Source: DATDAW01 sp036525185 (GTDB lineage: Bacteria; Verrucomicrobiota; Verrucomicrobiia; Chthoniobacterales; DASVRZ01). Taken from it: a stretch of DNA of 64,000 nucleotides. Location: positions 40,923-104,922 of the forward strand of contig DATDAW010000012.1 of assembly GCA_036525185.1 (NCBI GenBank), read 5' to 3'. The first letter of the stretch is position 1, and each line of letters begins with the position of its first letter. The notes beneath the pieces are model-generated. The model made no database searches and was not told the DNA's origin. It saw nothing but the letters and a program-made list of their open reading frames with translations. The position numbers were made by a program, and so were the translations under genes. Positions 9,276 through 17,986 of the stretch are shown here, one piece after another.

Positions 9276-11810
9276 TCAATGGGTGCGGACAATGAGCGAG
9301 CCGCGGTCTGGAAAGCGCGGGTCGTTTTGTACGCGGAGAATCTGATCGTCGCTCACCGCGAATACGTTCTCGTCGAACAGCCGCCAGTCCGTGAGTCCGC
9401 GGACCCGGATGCGGATTTCCTCGACGGCCAGTACGCCAGGCACTGCCTGCACCGCCGCTTCCAGCGAGGCGCGGTAGAGTGGCGTGCCGAAGGTGAAATT
9501 GTCGGGGTGAAAGAATGGGTTAGGCGCGTAAAGACCGGGCTGGCGTATGGTGAGCGCCTCGATCACTCGCTCCTGCACTTGTCCCGCGTAAGCCGATGGC
9601 TGCACGCAGATCTCGATCTCAAGGTCGAGGCTGAGGTAACGCGGGTCGCGAACGAAAACTTCGCGCCCGACCTGCCGCACGCAGTCCAGCGCGCGCTCCA
9701 CGTCACGGCGCAGCCCGGCGCTCAGCGAAAACGCGCCTTCCGGATCAATGGTCACAAATTCGGAAAGCCAACTGCCGGTCCAGCGTGCTTTTGCCCCTGC
9801 TTGCTGAACGCCAAGAACGCGCTCGGCGTGGGCGCGATAATCTTCATCCCGCACAGCGCGAAACGTCTCGGCGCGGAAAGCCTCCGGCGCGAGCTGCTTT
9901 GCCGAGGTGGCGCTCTCGGGATCGACTCCGGTGGTGATAGCAAACGGGTTCGTCACCCCGCTTGCGATCCCAACCAGCGTGAGCGGCGGAGGGAGAGTCG
10001 GATTCGGATCGGCGATCAGCGTGACGGTGTCTTTGGGAAGGTTCGCGCCGGTGCCAGCGCCCGTGCGGTAGCGCGCACGGAAGACCGTCTGCTCGGGTGG
10101 CGGCACGCCGAACTCTCCATCGCCGAACCGCACGGTGAACCCTGCCTGACTCGAATAATCCTCGTGGCGCACGACCTGCCCGAATCGTTCGACTTCGAAG
10201 ATCGTTTTCCACGTTCCGTTCTCGAGCGTGAAAAATCGCTCTTGACTGCCGGCCTCGAGCAGACTGGGAGTAAACGTCCATTCGCGCAGCGGCACGAGCG
10301 GATCGAGGGTGGCAGGATCGGCTTCGAGCAGTTCGATCTCGGGCACCGCATTACGCAGTTTCCCCAGCCAGCCGAGCCCCAATGTCTCCGAGGCGCTGAG
10401 AGAATGGAGATACGTGACTGGGCGTTCCCCGGTGAGCTCGTTGCAAATGCCCGCGCGTTCGACGGCGTGTGTAACTTCTCCTGGCAACGCTCCATTAGCG
10501 CCGCGACCGATTACGAAGTAGTCCATGAATGTGGCGCCCGCGCTGGCAGGGACGATGTTTGCAAGCGCCGTGGTGCTCGGCAGATGCAGCTCGAACGGCA
10601 ATGCTTGGGCTGCGTCCCACGCGACTCGTGTGTAAGGAGTCGGCGCTCCGGCTTCCAGCACGAGTTCGTCGTTGAGCGACTCGATTTCCGTCACCCGCAC
10701 GAGGTGATTTCGCTCCGGCAGCGAAGGATCATCCGGCAGTGAGTGCAGCACGAGGATCCGTCCGATCCAATCCCCGTCGTCATCGTTTTCGCCCACGTCC
10801 GCCGGATTTGGCTGCTGCGTCACAAGGGGAAAGTGGCCGCGCAAAAAGACCTCCGTGCTGCCGATGGGCAAGCAAGGTTTCGTCTCATCGGGCAGATGCG
10901 CCGGTATTGCGTTCCACGCCTGGTGCACCCAGAAACGCCTGGTGTCTCGAAGACCGTTGCCGATCTCAAACGGGATCGCGCTGCCATCATCCGCGCGTCC
11001 CCAGACCCGTGTGCCAGCCGCGACGAATGCGCCATTTACCGAGGCTTCGATGGCGAGCAGTGTCGTGGCCGAAAGCCCATCGTGAATCGGATAGTCGACG
11101 AGCGACGTGTGCCACCGCAGCGAACGGCGTTGCGTGGCACTTTGAAAATGAGACTCCCGCGCGTGGCGATCCTGGAGATAGGAGAACTCGTCACCAAGCG
11201 CAGCCATCACCTCCGAGAGCATCACGCTCGCGTCGGCTTCGAGTCGTTCCTGCCACCCGGGATAGCGTTGCGCCGCGAAATCGAGTAACGCGAGGCGGAG
11301 GCTCGTGAAATCGCGGGCGAGATAATCGATCGGGAAATCTACGAGTGCCTCATCGGGACAGGGTGGTTCTTTCTCCCGGCAATCGAACCTGCTTGGGCAA
11401 CCTTGTTTGAAAGAGAACTCGACGTCGTTGAAGAACGGATCCAGCCGGTCCGAGTCGATATGCAGCGCGTAAATCGAAAAATCGCCGGGACGCTCGGTTT
11501 CGATCTCGAGCACCACGCGTTCCTGACTGGCAAAGGTCCCGCGCACGAAACGCGCCGTTGTCACCTCAACCCGTGCGACCGAATCGCCGCCCGAGACGCT
11601 GACGATGCGGATGTCGTCTGCGGGGAATGGTGTCTCCTGAGGCGCCGGCAGCGGCGGAATGATCGCCCACGCCGGGACGACGCGATCGGGGTCGATCACG
11701 AAGAAAACGCGCAGGAGGGTTTGCGTGCCAGGATCGACGACCTGGATGAAGTCGATTCCCGTGAGCGCATCCTGCTCGCAAAGAGCCGTAAGCCTGTCGG
11801 TGCCGGGCAT
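9276..11810 (-). CDS. Putative baseplate assembly protein (gpJ-like) 1, eCIS
   Basis: An 844-residue gpJ-like baseplate protein. An extra N-terminal beta domain (residues 1 to about 130) contains a Cys-rich stretch (QGCPSRFDCREKEPPCPD) that might bind a metal. The conserved core begins with DYLARDFTSLRLALLDFAAQ, then VMLSEVMAALGDEFSYLQDR (about 145-200). The C-terminal region has VRFGDGEFGVPPPEQTVFRA and RYRTGAGTGANLPKDTVTL, the same architecture as the following gene. The pair resembles the two baseplate genes that occur together in many eCIS clusters. The start codon lies 3 nt downstream of the gp25 stop. Confidence 0.88.
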   Translation of the reverse strand: MPGTDRLTALCEQDALTGIDFIQVVDPGTQTLLRVFFVIDPDRVVPAWAIIPPLPAPQETPFPADDIRIVSVSGGDSVARVEVTTARFVRGTFASQERVVLEIETERPGDFSIYALHIDSDRLDPFFNDVEFSFKQGCPSRFDCREKEPPCPDEALVDFPIDYLARDFTSLRLALLDFAAQRYPGWQERLEADASVMLSEVMAALGDEFSYLQDRHARESHFQSATQRRSLRWHTSLVDYPIHDGLSATTLLAIEASVNGAFVAAGTRVWGRADDGSAIPFEIGNGLRDTRRFWVHQAWNAIPAHLPDETKPCLPIGSTEVFLRGHFPLVTQQPNPADVGENDDDGDWIGRILVLHSLPDDPSLPERNHLVRVTEIESLNDELVLEAGAPTPYTRVAWDAAQALPFELHLPSTTALANIVPASAGATFMDYFVIGRGANGALPGEVTHAVERAGICNELTGERPVTYLHSLSASETLGLGWLGKLRNAVPEIELLEADPATLDPLVPLREWTFTPSLLEAGSQERFFTLENGTWKTIFEVERFGQVVRHEDYSSQAGFTVRFGDGEFGVPPPEQTVFRARYRTGAGTGANLPKDTVTLIADPNPTLPPPLTLVGIASGVTNPFAITTGVDPESATSAKQLAPEAFRAETFRAVRDEDYRAHAERVLGVQQAGAKARWTGSWLSEFVTIDPEGAFSLSAGLRRDVERALDCVRQVGREVFVRDPRYLSLDLEIEICVQPSAYAGQVQERVIEALTIRQPGLYAPNPFFHPDNFTFGTPLYRASLEAAVQAVPGVLAVEEIRIRVRGLTDWRLFDENVFAVSDDQILRVQNDPRFPDRGSLIVRTH

Positions 11811-11812
11811 GG

Positions 11813-12190
11813 TCAGAGGGTGGCTTCGAGGTTGAGGAAGCGTTGCTCGCCTTTTTGCAGGACGGTGTAATTCACATTGATGAGGAGTTTTTCCTCCTCA
11901 GCAGCAACGTCGATTTGATCGACCCGGATCAGCGTCCCGAGCCAGGTATTCAGCGCTTGAAAGATCATGGTCTGGGCGAGGGAAGCGGCACCGACCGAAT
12001 TCGGTGCAAAAAGAAGCCGCCGCACACCCGCGCCAAATTGCGGGCGATTGATGCGCTCGCCGGGCCCCGTGAAAATCACCTGTTTGATCAACTGGACGAT
12101 GTACGCGTTGTAATCGGGCTCCTGGCGCAATCGTCCGACGCTCGCGTTGATGGCGAACGGGAAGCGGATGCGTTGGACGGCGGCAGCCAT
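11813..12190 (-). CDS. GPW/gp25 family baseplate wedge protein, eCIS
   Basis: A 125-residue protein with the gp25/lysozyme-like fold signature: IRFPFAINASVGRLRQEPDY near the N-terminus, then INRPQFGAGVRRLLFAPNS (about residues 50-70), where the conserved R-P-x-F-G-x-G motif of the family is seen. gp25 nucleates sheath polymerisation from the baseplate in T4, T6SS and eCIS particles. The length is typical. It sits 2 nt after the His-rich gene and 2 nt before the first gpJ-like gene. Confidence 0.92.
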   Translation of the reverse strand: MAAAVQRIRFPFAINASVGRLRQEPDYNAYIVQLIKQVIFTGPGERINRPQFGAGVRRLLFAPNSVGAASLAQTMIFQALNTWLGTLIRVDQIDVAAEEEKLLINVNYTVLQKGEQRFLNLEATL

Positions 12191-12192
12191 GT

Positions 12193-12534
12193 TCAGGCGG
12201 TGGTTTCTTGAGCAGTGATCTGGGTAACTGCGGCAGGGTGCGAATGGCTCCCGCCGGAGTGCGAGTGCGAGCCGTCGCCATGCACGTGCGCACCACCGGA
12301 ATGGGTGTGTGACGTGCTGGAAACCGCTAGCGTGAAGGCTTCCGGGTGATCGCGCAGGTGTTGCACGACGCCCTGGGCTACCGCGACAAAGAACAAACGC
12401 ATCGGCGCGAGTTGCTCTTCGTTTGGCAGGGGCAGATCAGGATTGAAGAGGGGCCACTGATTCACAAATGCGGCCTCGATTGCGCCGGCCATCGTGGTGC
12501 CGCCAGTGTCGTTGTGTTTTCCGGGATGAAGCAT
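12193..12534 (-). CDS. Small His-rich protein between spike and gp25, unknown
   Basis: A protein of 113 residues (98 if the internal ATG at 12492, MAGAIEAAFVNQ, is the start; neither start has a strong ribosome-binding site). The N-terminal half is a compact, probably helical domain (PMRLFFVAVAQGVVQHLRDH). The C-terminal half is a Ser/Gly/His tail (HTHSGGAHVHGDGSHSHSGG) with about ten histidines, mostly at alternate positions, well suited to binding Zn, Fe or Ni. In related clusters this slot between gpV spike and gp25 is often taken by a PAAR-type tip protein. I see no PAAR motif. A metal-binding tip or tip-associated role is inference. Confidence 0.7.
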   Translation of the reverse strand: MLHPGKHNDTGGTTMAGAIEAAFVNQWPLFNPDLPLPNEEQLAPMRLFFVAVAQGVVQHLRDHPEAFTLAVSSTSHTHSGGAHVHGDGSHSHSGGSHSHPAAVTQITAQETTA

Positions 12535-12540
12535 GAGATG

Positions 12541-13245
12541 TCAGCCTGCTTTGACGCGGGTGGAAATGAGCGCCGGGGTCGGCGGTGGCATTGGCGGCAC
12601 AGGCGGTGCGGGGGTGACGGGGATGAAGCCGGCAGCAAGTTCACCGGGGTGCAGATGGGTCTGATAAATCTGCACGATTTGCGTGAGATAATTCATCAGC
12701 TCGTCGCCGAACACGACGGGATGCGTGGCGTTTTCGACGAGCTCGATCTGTGGGGCTTCGACCACCGCTTTCGTCGCGCCTTTGATGGTGATCTGGCCAC
12801 GCTGAACTTCGATCGTCAGCAGGTTCGAACCGTCCTCGTCGCTGACGGAAATGACCTGCCCGGAGTCGTCCATCGCAACCATCAACCCCGCCTGTGAGCG
12901 GATGACCTTGAGCGTTGGTGAAGCGGTCTGGTTGCGCTCACTCACGGGCGCCTGGCCGTCGCCCCAGAAGCATCCGGTCCAGATCGGATACGAAGGGTCG
13001 CCTGCTTCGAATTCCACCCAAACACCGGCGCCGACCTCCGGGATCAGATAAGTGCCCATCCCGTCTCCGGCATAAGGCAGGCACGGCATCGCCCAAACCG
13101 CTTCCTCGCCCATCACCGCGTTTACTGTTACCTGGAGCCGCCCTCGCTGCGTGGAATCGTCGTTGGCCACGACCAGGCCGCGGTATTTTCCGTAGAAGTG
13201 GCTCGTGGTGCTTTCCAGCAAGCTGTTGAGCGTCGGGTCGTCCAT
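12541..13245 (-). CDS. Baseplate spike protein gpV (gp5 OB-fold), eCIS
   Basis: A 234-residue gpV/VgrG-type spike. Residues 18-100 form the OB-fold domain (YRGLVVANDDSTQRGRLQVT, PEVGAGVWVEFEAGDPSYPI, then WTGCFWG). The following triple-stranded beta-helix stretch (LKVIRSQAGLMVAMDDSG, VISVSDEDGSNLLTIEVQ) makes the spike shaft. The Pro-rich C-terminus (PVTPAPPVPPMPPPTPALI) is probably flexible. Spike and hub functions are split between this gene and the gpD-like gene upstream, as in phage P2, rather than fused as in VgrG. It lies 6 nt from the His-rich gene. Confidence 0.9.
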   Translation of the reverse strand: MDDPTLNSLLESTTSHFYGKYRGLVVANDDSTQRGRLQVTVNAVMGEEAVWAMPCLPYAGDGMGTYLIPEVGAGVWVEFEAGDPSYPIWTGCFWGDGQAPVSERNQTASPTLKVIRSQAGLMVAMDDSGQVISVSDEDGSNLLTIEVQRGQITIKGATKAVVEAPQIELVENATHPVVFGDELMNYLTQIVQIYQTHLHPGELAAGFIPVTPAPPVPPMPPPTPALISTRVKAG

Positions 13246-13268
13246 GTGCGTTAGAGCGGCGGTCCACT

Positions 13269-13413
13269 TCTGCGCGAAGCGCCCTGGAGTGCGGCGCTGC
13301 AGCGTCGCTTTTCAAGGGTCGAATGAGTGTTTCAGAGATGCCCGGCTTCGTGGGAAAACCTCACACGTGCAAAGCGGCGCCACAGCGCCGCACTCCAGGG
13401 CGCTTCGCGCTAT
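13269..13413. repeat. Inverted pair of GC-rich REP-like elements
   Basis: Between the hub and spike genes, 13272-13299 (GCGCGAAGCGCCCTGGAGTG, then CGGCGCTG) is repeated exactly in inverted orientation at 13383-13410. The similarity continues inward over about 13 more bases with a few changes (AAAAGCGACGCTGCAG versus AAAGCGGCGCCACAG). Each copy is itself an imperfect palindrome (CGGCGCTG-CAGCG and CGGCGCCACAGCGCCG). Two REP-like units head to head around an 83-nt spacer form a BIME-like element. Effects on message stability or partial termination inside the operon are possible but not shown. Confidence 0.85.
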
Positions 13414-13478
13414 CGGCGTTGAATCACACGAGTCACGAACATCTTTGAGTGGTTAAACTGCGTAAAAATCCGAATCTT

Positions 13479-14639
13479 TTATTTTCCCAGCGAATTCCGC
13501 CGGAGCTGAACGTCCATGTGGTGGTCGGCGCCGTTGATGACGTGCGTGACAGAACTGACGTGGTAGTCGCCGCTGTCGCGTGTCCCCAGACCTTCAACCG
13601 GCACCACGTCATGCGGCTGCACGATTCCGGCGAGCAGGTGCGCGGTCGTTGTCGCCGAAGCGGTGATAAACCACCCGGCATCGGTGAGTGCAGCTTCGGA
13701 ACGCGTCTGCAATTCCTCCTGATTACCCGCTACCGTGAGGCACGCGCTGCGTTCGGAAGGCGCGAGGCTCGGCAACGGATCGCCTCCGATGAAAATGGAA
13801 GGCTGTGTGTCCAGGGCTGAGGTCGTTTCGGCCCGCGCGGAGCGATCGTCCACAGCGCTGCCGCTGAATTGAAAGGCACGTTCCGAATCAACGTTAAGAT
13901 CGAAGCTCGTCACGTTCTGGCAACGCCCCGGTTCGACGTTCACGCGGAACACCACGTCCGTCGAGGCGACGAGCGGGATCTGCGGGAGCGGAAGACTGAG
14001 TCCACCCTCAGGCCGCGCCGGAGAGGAAGTGAAATTGGCGATTTCCTCGATCGTCAGCGAATCCGCCCCAAGCGGGTTGAGTCCGCCGGACTGGCACTCG
14101 TAGGAAATCCAAAAGCAGAGGTTGTTCGTTCGTGCGAGCTGTTTGACGAAGTCGAGATCGGTGGCGCGCTGATTGAGTGTCCCGGTGTTCTCCTCATACA
14201 CTCGAGTCGTCTCCTGGGTCTCGGGCGTAAAACCGTGCGAGGACAGAATCGACTGCGCGACTTCCGAAGCGCGTCCAATCCACGCTCGCCGTGCGCAGAC
14301 CCGACTCATCTCGATGCGGCGATCCTGTCCCCGCACCTCGTACCACGAGCCCGGCCCGCCGAGAGTTGTCGAGCCTTTGGTTTCGGTGATTGGCCCGCGC
14401 ACAAGGCACTTGATTTCATCTCCAACCTCCACGGCGATCGTGAGAATTTGTTCGGCCTGTAGCTCAGGCGTTTGACGGACGCGCGGCTCGCCGTCCTGGA
14501 GGTCTTCCTGAAAACGAAGCGCGAAGTGGATCGGATTATCGAGCGTCTGCTCGACGCGCACCTCCGTGATGCATTCGAGAAGCTCGCTCGAGAGCAATTC
14601 GTTCTCTTCGCCGGCTGCGATGATAACGCCGAGGCCCAT
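13479..14639 (-). CDS. gpD-like baseplate hub protein (late control D family), eCIS
   Basis: A 386-residue protein of the phage late control gene D / VgrG N-terminal hub family. It starts with a beta domain (LLECITEVRVEQTLDNPIHF) and contains the characteristic central stretch GSWYEVRGQDRRIEMSRVCA, then RRAWIGRASEVAQSILSSHG and NQRATDLDFVKQLARTNNL (about residues 95-185). This matches the gp27-like hub that trimerises on top of the spike. It lies 7 nt after the LysM gene. The 233-nt gap before the spike gene, filled by the inverted REP pair, is the largest within the operon. Confidence 0.88.
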   Translation of the reverse strand: MGLGVIIAAGEENELLSSELLECITEVRVEQTLDNPIHFALRFQEDLQDGEPRVRQTPELQAEQILTIAVEVGDEIKCLVRGPITETKGSTTLGGPGSWYEVRGQDRRIEMSRVCARRAWIGRASEVAQSILSSHGFTPETQETTRVYEENTGTLNQRATDLDFVKQLARTNNLCFWISYECQSGGLNPLGADSLTIEEIANFTSSPARPEGGLSLPLPQIPLVASTDVVFRVNVEPGRCQNVTSFDLNVDSERAFQFSGSAVDDRSARAETTSALDTQPSIFIGGDPLPSLAPSERSACLTVAGNQEELQTRSEAALTDAGWFITASATTTAHLLAGIVQPHDVVPVEGLGTRDSGDYHVSSVTHVINGADHHMDVQLRRNSLGK

Positions 14640-14646
14640 AAAGTGT

Positions 14647-14928
14647 TTAAAGCTTTCGTGGAATTTTCACGCTGACGCCTTGGAGTGCCGCGTCTGGAAG
14701 GAGTGCGTCGTTAATTTCTGCGATTTGCCAGAAGCCGTTGGGGTCGCCGAGATAGTGGCTCGCCAGGTGATCGAGCCGCTGGCCTTGACGCAGGAGATGT
14801 TCGCCGAGTTGTGTCTGTGCCGGCGGCACGGCAGGGGTGAGAAACTGCACTATTCGTCCCCGCCGGTCAGTCGCCTCCAGCATCGAGGCGAAACGGACGT
14901 AACGGCTTTTTTTGTCGAAGTGGGCCAT
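14647..14928 (-). CDS. LysM-domain tail protein, eCIS
   Basis: A 93-residue protein. Residues 45-93 are a short LysM/gpX-like domain (LLRQGQRLDHLASHYLGDP, then NGFWQIAEINDALLP), as in P2 gpX and the LysM part of Afp7. The N-terminal half is beta-rich (YVRFASMLEATDRRGRIVQF). In AFP the tube-initiator and LysM domains are one polypeptide. Here the LysM part is a separate gene 22 nt downstream of the CIS-tube gene. It probably bridges the inner tube and the hub. Confidence 0.85.
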   Translation of the reverse strand: MAHFDKKSRYVRFASMLEATDRRGRIVQFLTPAVPPAQTQLGEHLLRQGQRLDHLASHYLGDPNGFWQIAEINDALLPDAALQGVSVKIPRKL

Positions 14929-14950
14929 GAATCGAGTCGGATTCTGTCAG

Positions 14951-15649
14951 CTAAAACGGGAGAATGCCTTTCACGGCATCGACAGCCTTGGCGATGTGGG
15001 CGATGGCGAGTGCGTCCTCCTGAAGCTTGGTGAGGTTGTAGGCGGCCACGGCGAGATCGCTGCTGAGGGAGCTCTGGCACTTGAAGACATCCGGTGTGAG
15101 CACTTCGAGCCCGAGCGAGACGGTGGCCTGCAAGGGGTGGAGTGTTGGCGAGAACAGCGATTCCTCGACGGAGAAACTCGTGACGCGCACCGGCAGAATC
15201 CGGCCCGGTCCCCAGACGAAAAACGCCACCGGCACCGTGGGCCGCGTCGCCTGTGCGCTGGCGCCACCGACGAGGCTTTGCACGCTCGCGACCAGATCGC
15301 CGAGCAACCCTTTGGTCGGCAGGATGAGTTTCTTAAGCGCGGCCATGCGGTCGGCGACTCCGACAAGTGACGCGACGGGATCGCCTTCTTCGAGATCATC
15401 AGCGGCATCCAGCTCGAGTTCGAGGGTGATGGTGTGTTTCGGCTCGAAAGGCTGAACGTTTGGTGCCTGCGCGCCGCGCTGTGTCTGATCCACTTCGAAG
15501 GGATTCCACGGGGTGATCGTATGGGAGAGTTTCGTAGGGTTGTATTGGAACGGGATGACGTTTGGCAGCACGCCGACGATGTCTTCGATGAGCTGTACGA
15601 TCGCGCCCTTGACGAGGTTTGGGCTGTTGGCGAGGCCGGTGTCAGGCAT
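14951..15649 (-). CDS. CIS tube protein (tube initiator, Afp7-like N-terminal domain)
   Basis: A 232-residue protein of the CIS_tube family. The N-terminal signature VIPFQYNPTKLSHTITPWNP (about residues 31-50) is the family hallmark. PKHTITLELELDAADDLEEG and FSVEESLFSPTLHPLQATVS continue the jellyroll-like tube fold. It should form the first tube layer between the hub and the main gp19-type tube. The start overlaps the end of the preceding 86-codon gene by 8 nt, which implies coupled translation. Confidence 0.88.
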   Translation of the reverse strand: MPDTGLANSPNLVKGAIVQLIEDIVGVLPNVIPFQYNPTKLSHTITPWNPFEVDQTQRGAQAPNVQPFEPKHTITLELELDAADDLEEGDPVASLVGVADRMAALKKLILPTKGLLGDLVASVQSLVGGASAQATRPTVPVAFFVWGPGRILPVRVTSFSVEESLFSPTLHPLQATVSLGLEVLTPDVFKCQSSLSSDLAVAAYNLTKLQEDALAIAHIAKAVDAVKGILPF

Positions 15650-15902
15650 CGGAGGAGGAGGTCAGGTGACGAAGGATGGCGCGGCTCACGGCGCGGGCGA
15701 TTTCGGATTCGCTTGCGCCCGGTGGGGCCTTCACGCGCAGCCGCATTGCGCCGATTTGCCGGCTTGTGAAACCCGTGGAGCCGGCGGCAAGCAGCTCGCC
15801 GGTTTGCCGCGCGATGCGATGGCCGGCCGCTGCGTCGTATCCTGGAACGCGCAGGCTCATGCTACCAATGTGGAGGCTCGGAGTTTGTCGAGGCTTTTCC
15901 AT
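15642..15902 (-). CDS. Small conserved eCIS-locus protein, unknown function
   Basis: An 86-residue protein with two similar beta-alpha halves: SLHIGSMSLRVPGYDAAAGH RI-type and GAMRLRVKAPPGASESEIAR-type, each a strand (MSLRV / MRLRV) followed by a helix rich in Ala and Arg. No signal peptide, membrane segment or catalytic motif is visible. It lies 3 nt after the ATPase gene and overlaps the CIS-tube gene. I recall small proteins of this style in other eCIS clusters but cannot name a family. An adaptor or chaperone for tube initiation is a guess from position. Confidence 0.65.
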   Translation of the reverse strand: MEKPRQTPSLHIGSMSLRVPGYDAAAGHRIARQTGELLAAGSTGFTSRQIGAMRLRVKAPPGASESEIARAVSRAILRHLTSSSDA

Positions 15903-15905
15903 GGG

Positions 15906-17981
15906 TCAGCAAAGCTCGTTGCGGATGTGTTGGCCGACGGAGCGGCCTTCCTTTGTCAGCTCCCGTTCGAGACCGAGAAGGAGATGCCCTGGTTGCACGG
16001 CGCTGCCATTGCGCCTCGCAATAAAGACGCTGGCAAGGAGGGCATTTTTGATTTGCGCCGCGGAGACTTCCACCTGCCCGGCAATCACCTTCGCGGCGGG
16101 TTGGAGGCAGCAGGCTGTGTCGCCGCCGAGCAGGCCTTTCATCAGCCGCAACCAGATTTCCAACCGCTCCTCGGGACCCGGTCTGGGAAATTCAAAGACA
16201 TAACGCAGGCGGCGGTAGAAAGCCGGATCCACGTTGCCGCGTTTGTTGGTCGTGAGAATGGCGAGGCCGCGATATTCCTCGAGGAGTTGAAGCAGGTAGG
16301 CCGTGTCGGCGTTCGCATAGCGGTCGTGCGAGTCGCGGACATCGGTGCGCTTTGCGAAGAGTGCGTCCGCTTCGTCAAAAAGCAGGATTGCGGACATTTC
16401 CGCGGCGTGGGCGAAGATTTCGCGAAGGTGCTTGGCGGTCTCGCCGATGTATTTGCTGACCACGCGTGCAAGGTCAATGCGGTAAAGATCGAGCTGGAGT
16501 TCCGCAGCGATGATCTGGGCGGCCATCGTCTTGCCCGTACCTGGCTCGCCGGTAAAGAGGGCTGTGAGACCGGTGCCGCGAGGAAAGAGCCGTCGCGCCT
16601 CCGGGTTCTCCCAAAACTCAGCTCGCTCCTGCGCTTCATAGGCGAGGTCGCGAAGCGCCTCGATCGCCGGCGCCTTGAGCACGATGTCGTCCCAGCGAAA
16701 GTTGCACGGGAGAAGTTGGCCAAGTTCGCCAAGGTTACTGCGGGTGGCTTCTCTGGCCAGTTCCGCCGCTTCGGCCGCTGTGGCCGCTCCGCAGCTTCCG
16801 ATCGCGACAATCTGCCCCGCGTTGAGGCGGTAACTGCCCGTGAGTCGCCGCTGCTCCGTTGCGCCCCAGCCTGCGAACCCCGAGCAGTGTTCCCTCCACA
16901 GACGCGCCTTGTCGACGAGCGTCAGGCGCGGCTGCTCGATGAAGTGATCCACGCAGCCGTAACGGTTCGCGATCGTCTGGTCGCGTTCGCGCACCAGGAT
17001 TTGCAAGGGTGACGGTTCAACCGCACACGGCCATGGCCGGTCGAGGCGCGCCCCACGCCAGATCAACGCCAGACCGGCCCATCGCGCGAAGCGCTGGATG
17101 CGCAGGAAGGTTTCCGCCCAGTCGTCGTCTTCGATGAGATCGGTATCGGCCTGTGCGGCGACCCAGCCGAGACGCTCGAGGGCGCATGCCGCCAGCGTCG
17201 CCCGTCCGCTTTGCTTCGGGCCGGTGATGATGACGCGCATCGGGATGTGGCGGGTGAGCGCCTGGTCAATGAGCGCGGCCAAAGTCTCGTGCGGCCAGTT
17301 GCTCAAAGGCGGGCGGGGTGGCGCGTTGCGAAGAATGCCGCTGAGCGCCGCGTCCGGGATCGCCTCCCCTGTGAGCCAGCGTGGGAGAATCGGGTCACTC
17401 ACTAGCGGCTCCGCCTCGCCAGAGGGCGCTTCTCCAGCGCGCACGAGTCGCCATGCGTCGAGCGGCCCGCCCGGCCGCCACGGCAATGGATTCTCGTTTT
17501 CCCCAAAAAGCCGCGAAACGAGCGGCGCCGTGAGGAAGGTGCGTTGGCTGCTGCCCTGCAGGTAGCCGAACACCGGGCCGAGTGCGGGATCGATACGCAG
17601 CGCGACAGACGCCTGCAGAAGGTCGGATTCACTCTCTGAAAGGCGGAAGAGTTTTGTGAGGCGTTGCAGCGGACCTGCGGAATCCGATTCCAGCCATCGG
17701 TCTGCGGCGGCGATGGCTTCGCGCCAGACGCGGCCCTCACCGGATTGCTGCCACGCGCGCTCACGAGCACGTACGTCAGGATCGTTGAAGAAATCCTCGT
17801 GCGAAAGCTCGCAGGCCGTCCGATTCAGCGAATCCAGCCAGGCTTTGCGGCGCCGCGCTCGAAGCCAGACGCGCTGAAGCATTCCCTCCAGCGGATCGAT
17901 GGCAAAGGGCGATTCGTCCAAGGCGTCAGGAGGTGGTTCCGGCGCCGATGCGGCTGGTTCGTCCATGAATGCAGTTTGCAT
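15906..17981 (-). CDS. AAA+ ATPase of the eCIS (Afp15-like)
   Basis: A 691-residue ATPase. The C-terminal AAA+ module has Walker A GEPGTGKT (about residues 477-484), Walker B ILLFDEAD (about 531-538), sensor-1 region LAILTTNKRGNVDPAFYRRL and an arginine-rich second region of homology, so it should hydrolyse ATP. A second, N-terminal P-loop-like segment near residue 253 (ITGPKQSGRATLA) has Arg where the catalytic Lys of Walker A should be, so this half looks inactive. Afp15-type ATPases are required for particle assembly, but their step is not settled. The gene lies 5 nt after the cap gene. A second ATG sits at codon 6. Confidence 0.9.
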   Translation of the reverse strand: MQTAFMDEPAASAPEPPPDALDESPFAIDPLEGMLQRVWLRARRRKAWLDSLNRTACELSHEDFFNDPDVRARERAWQQSGEGRVWREAIAAADRWLESDSAGPLQRLTKLFRLSESESDLLQASVALRIDPALGPVFGYLQGSSQRTFLTAPLVSRLFGENENPLPWRPGGPLDAWRLVRAGEAPSGEAEPLVSDPILPRWLTGEAIPDAALSGILRNAPPRPPLSNWPHETLAALIDQALTRHIPMRVIITGPKQSGRATLAACALERLGWVAAQADTDLIEDDDWAETFLRIQRFARWAGLALIWRGARLDRPWPCAVEPSPLQILVRERDQTIANRYGCVDHFIEQPRLTLVDKARLWREHCSGFAGWGATEQRRLTGSYRLNAGQIVAIGSCGAATAAEAAELAREATRSNLGELGQLLPCNFRWDDIVLKAPAIEALRDLAYEAQERAEFWENPEARRLFPRGTGLTALFTGEPGTGKTMAAQIIAAELQLDLYRIDLARVVSKYIGETAKHLREIFAHAAEMSAILLFDEADALFAKRTDVRDSHDRYANADTAYLLQLLEEYRGLAILTTNKRGNVDPAFYRRLRYVFEFPRPGPEERLEIWLRLMKGLLGGDTACCLQPAAKVIAGQVEVSAAQIKNALLASVFIARRNGSAVQPGHLLLGLERELTKEGRSVGQHIRNELC

Positions 17982-17986
17982 CGGAG

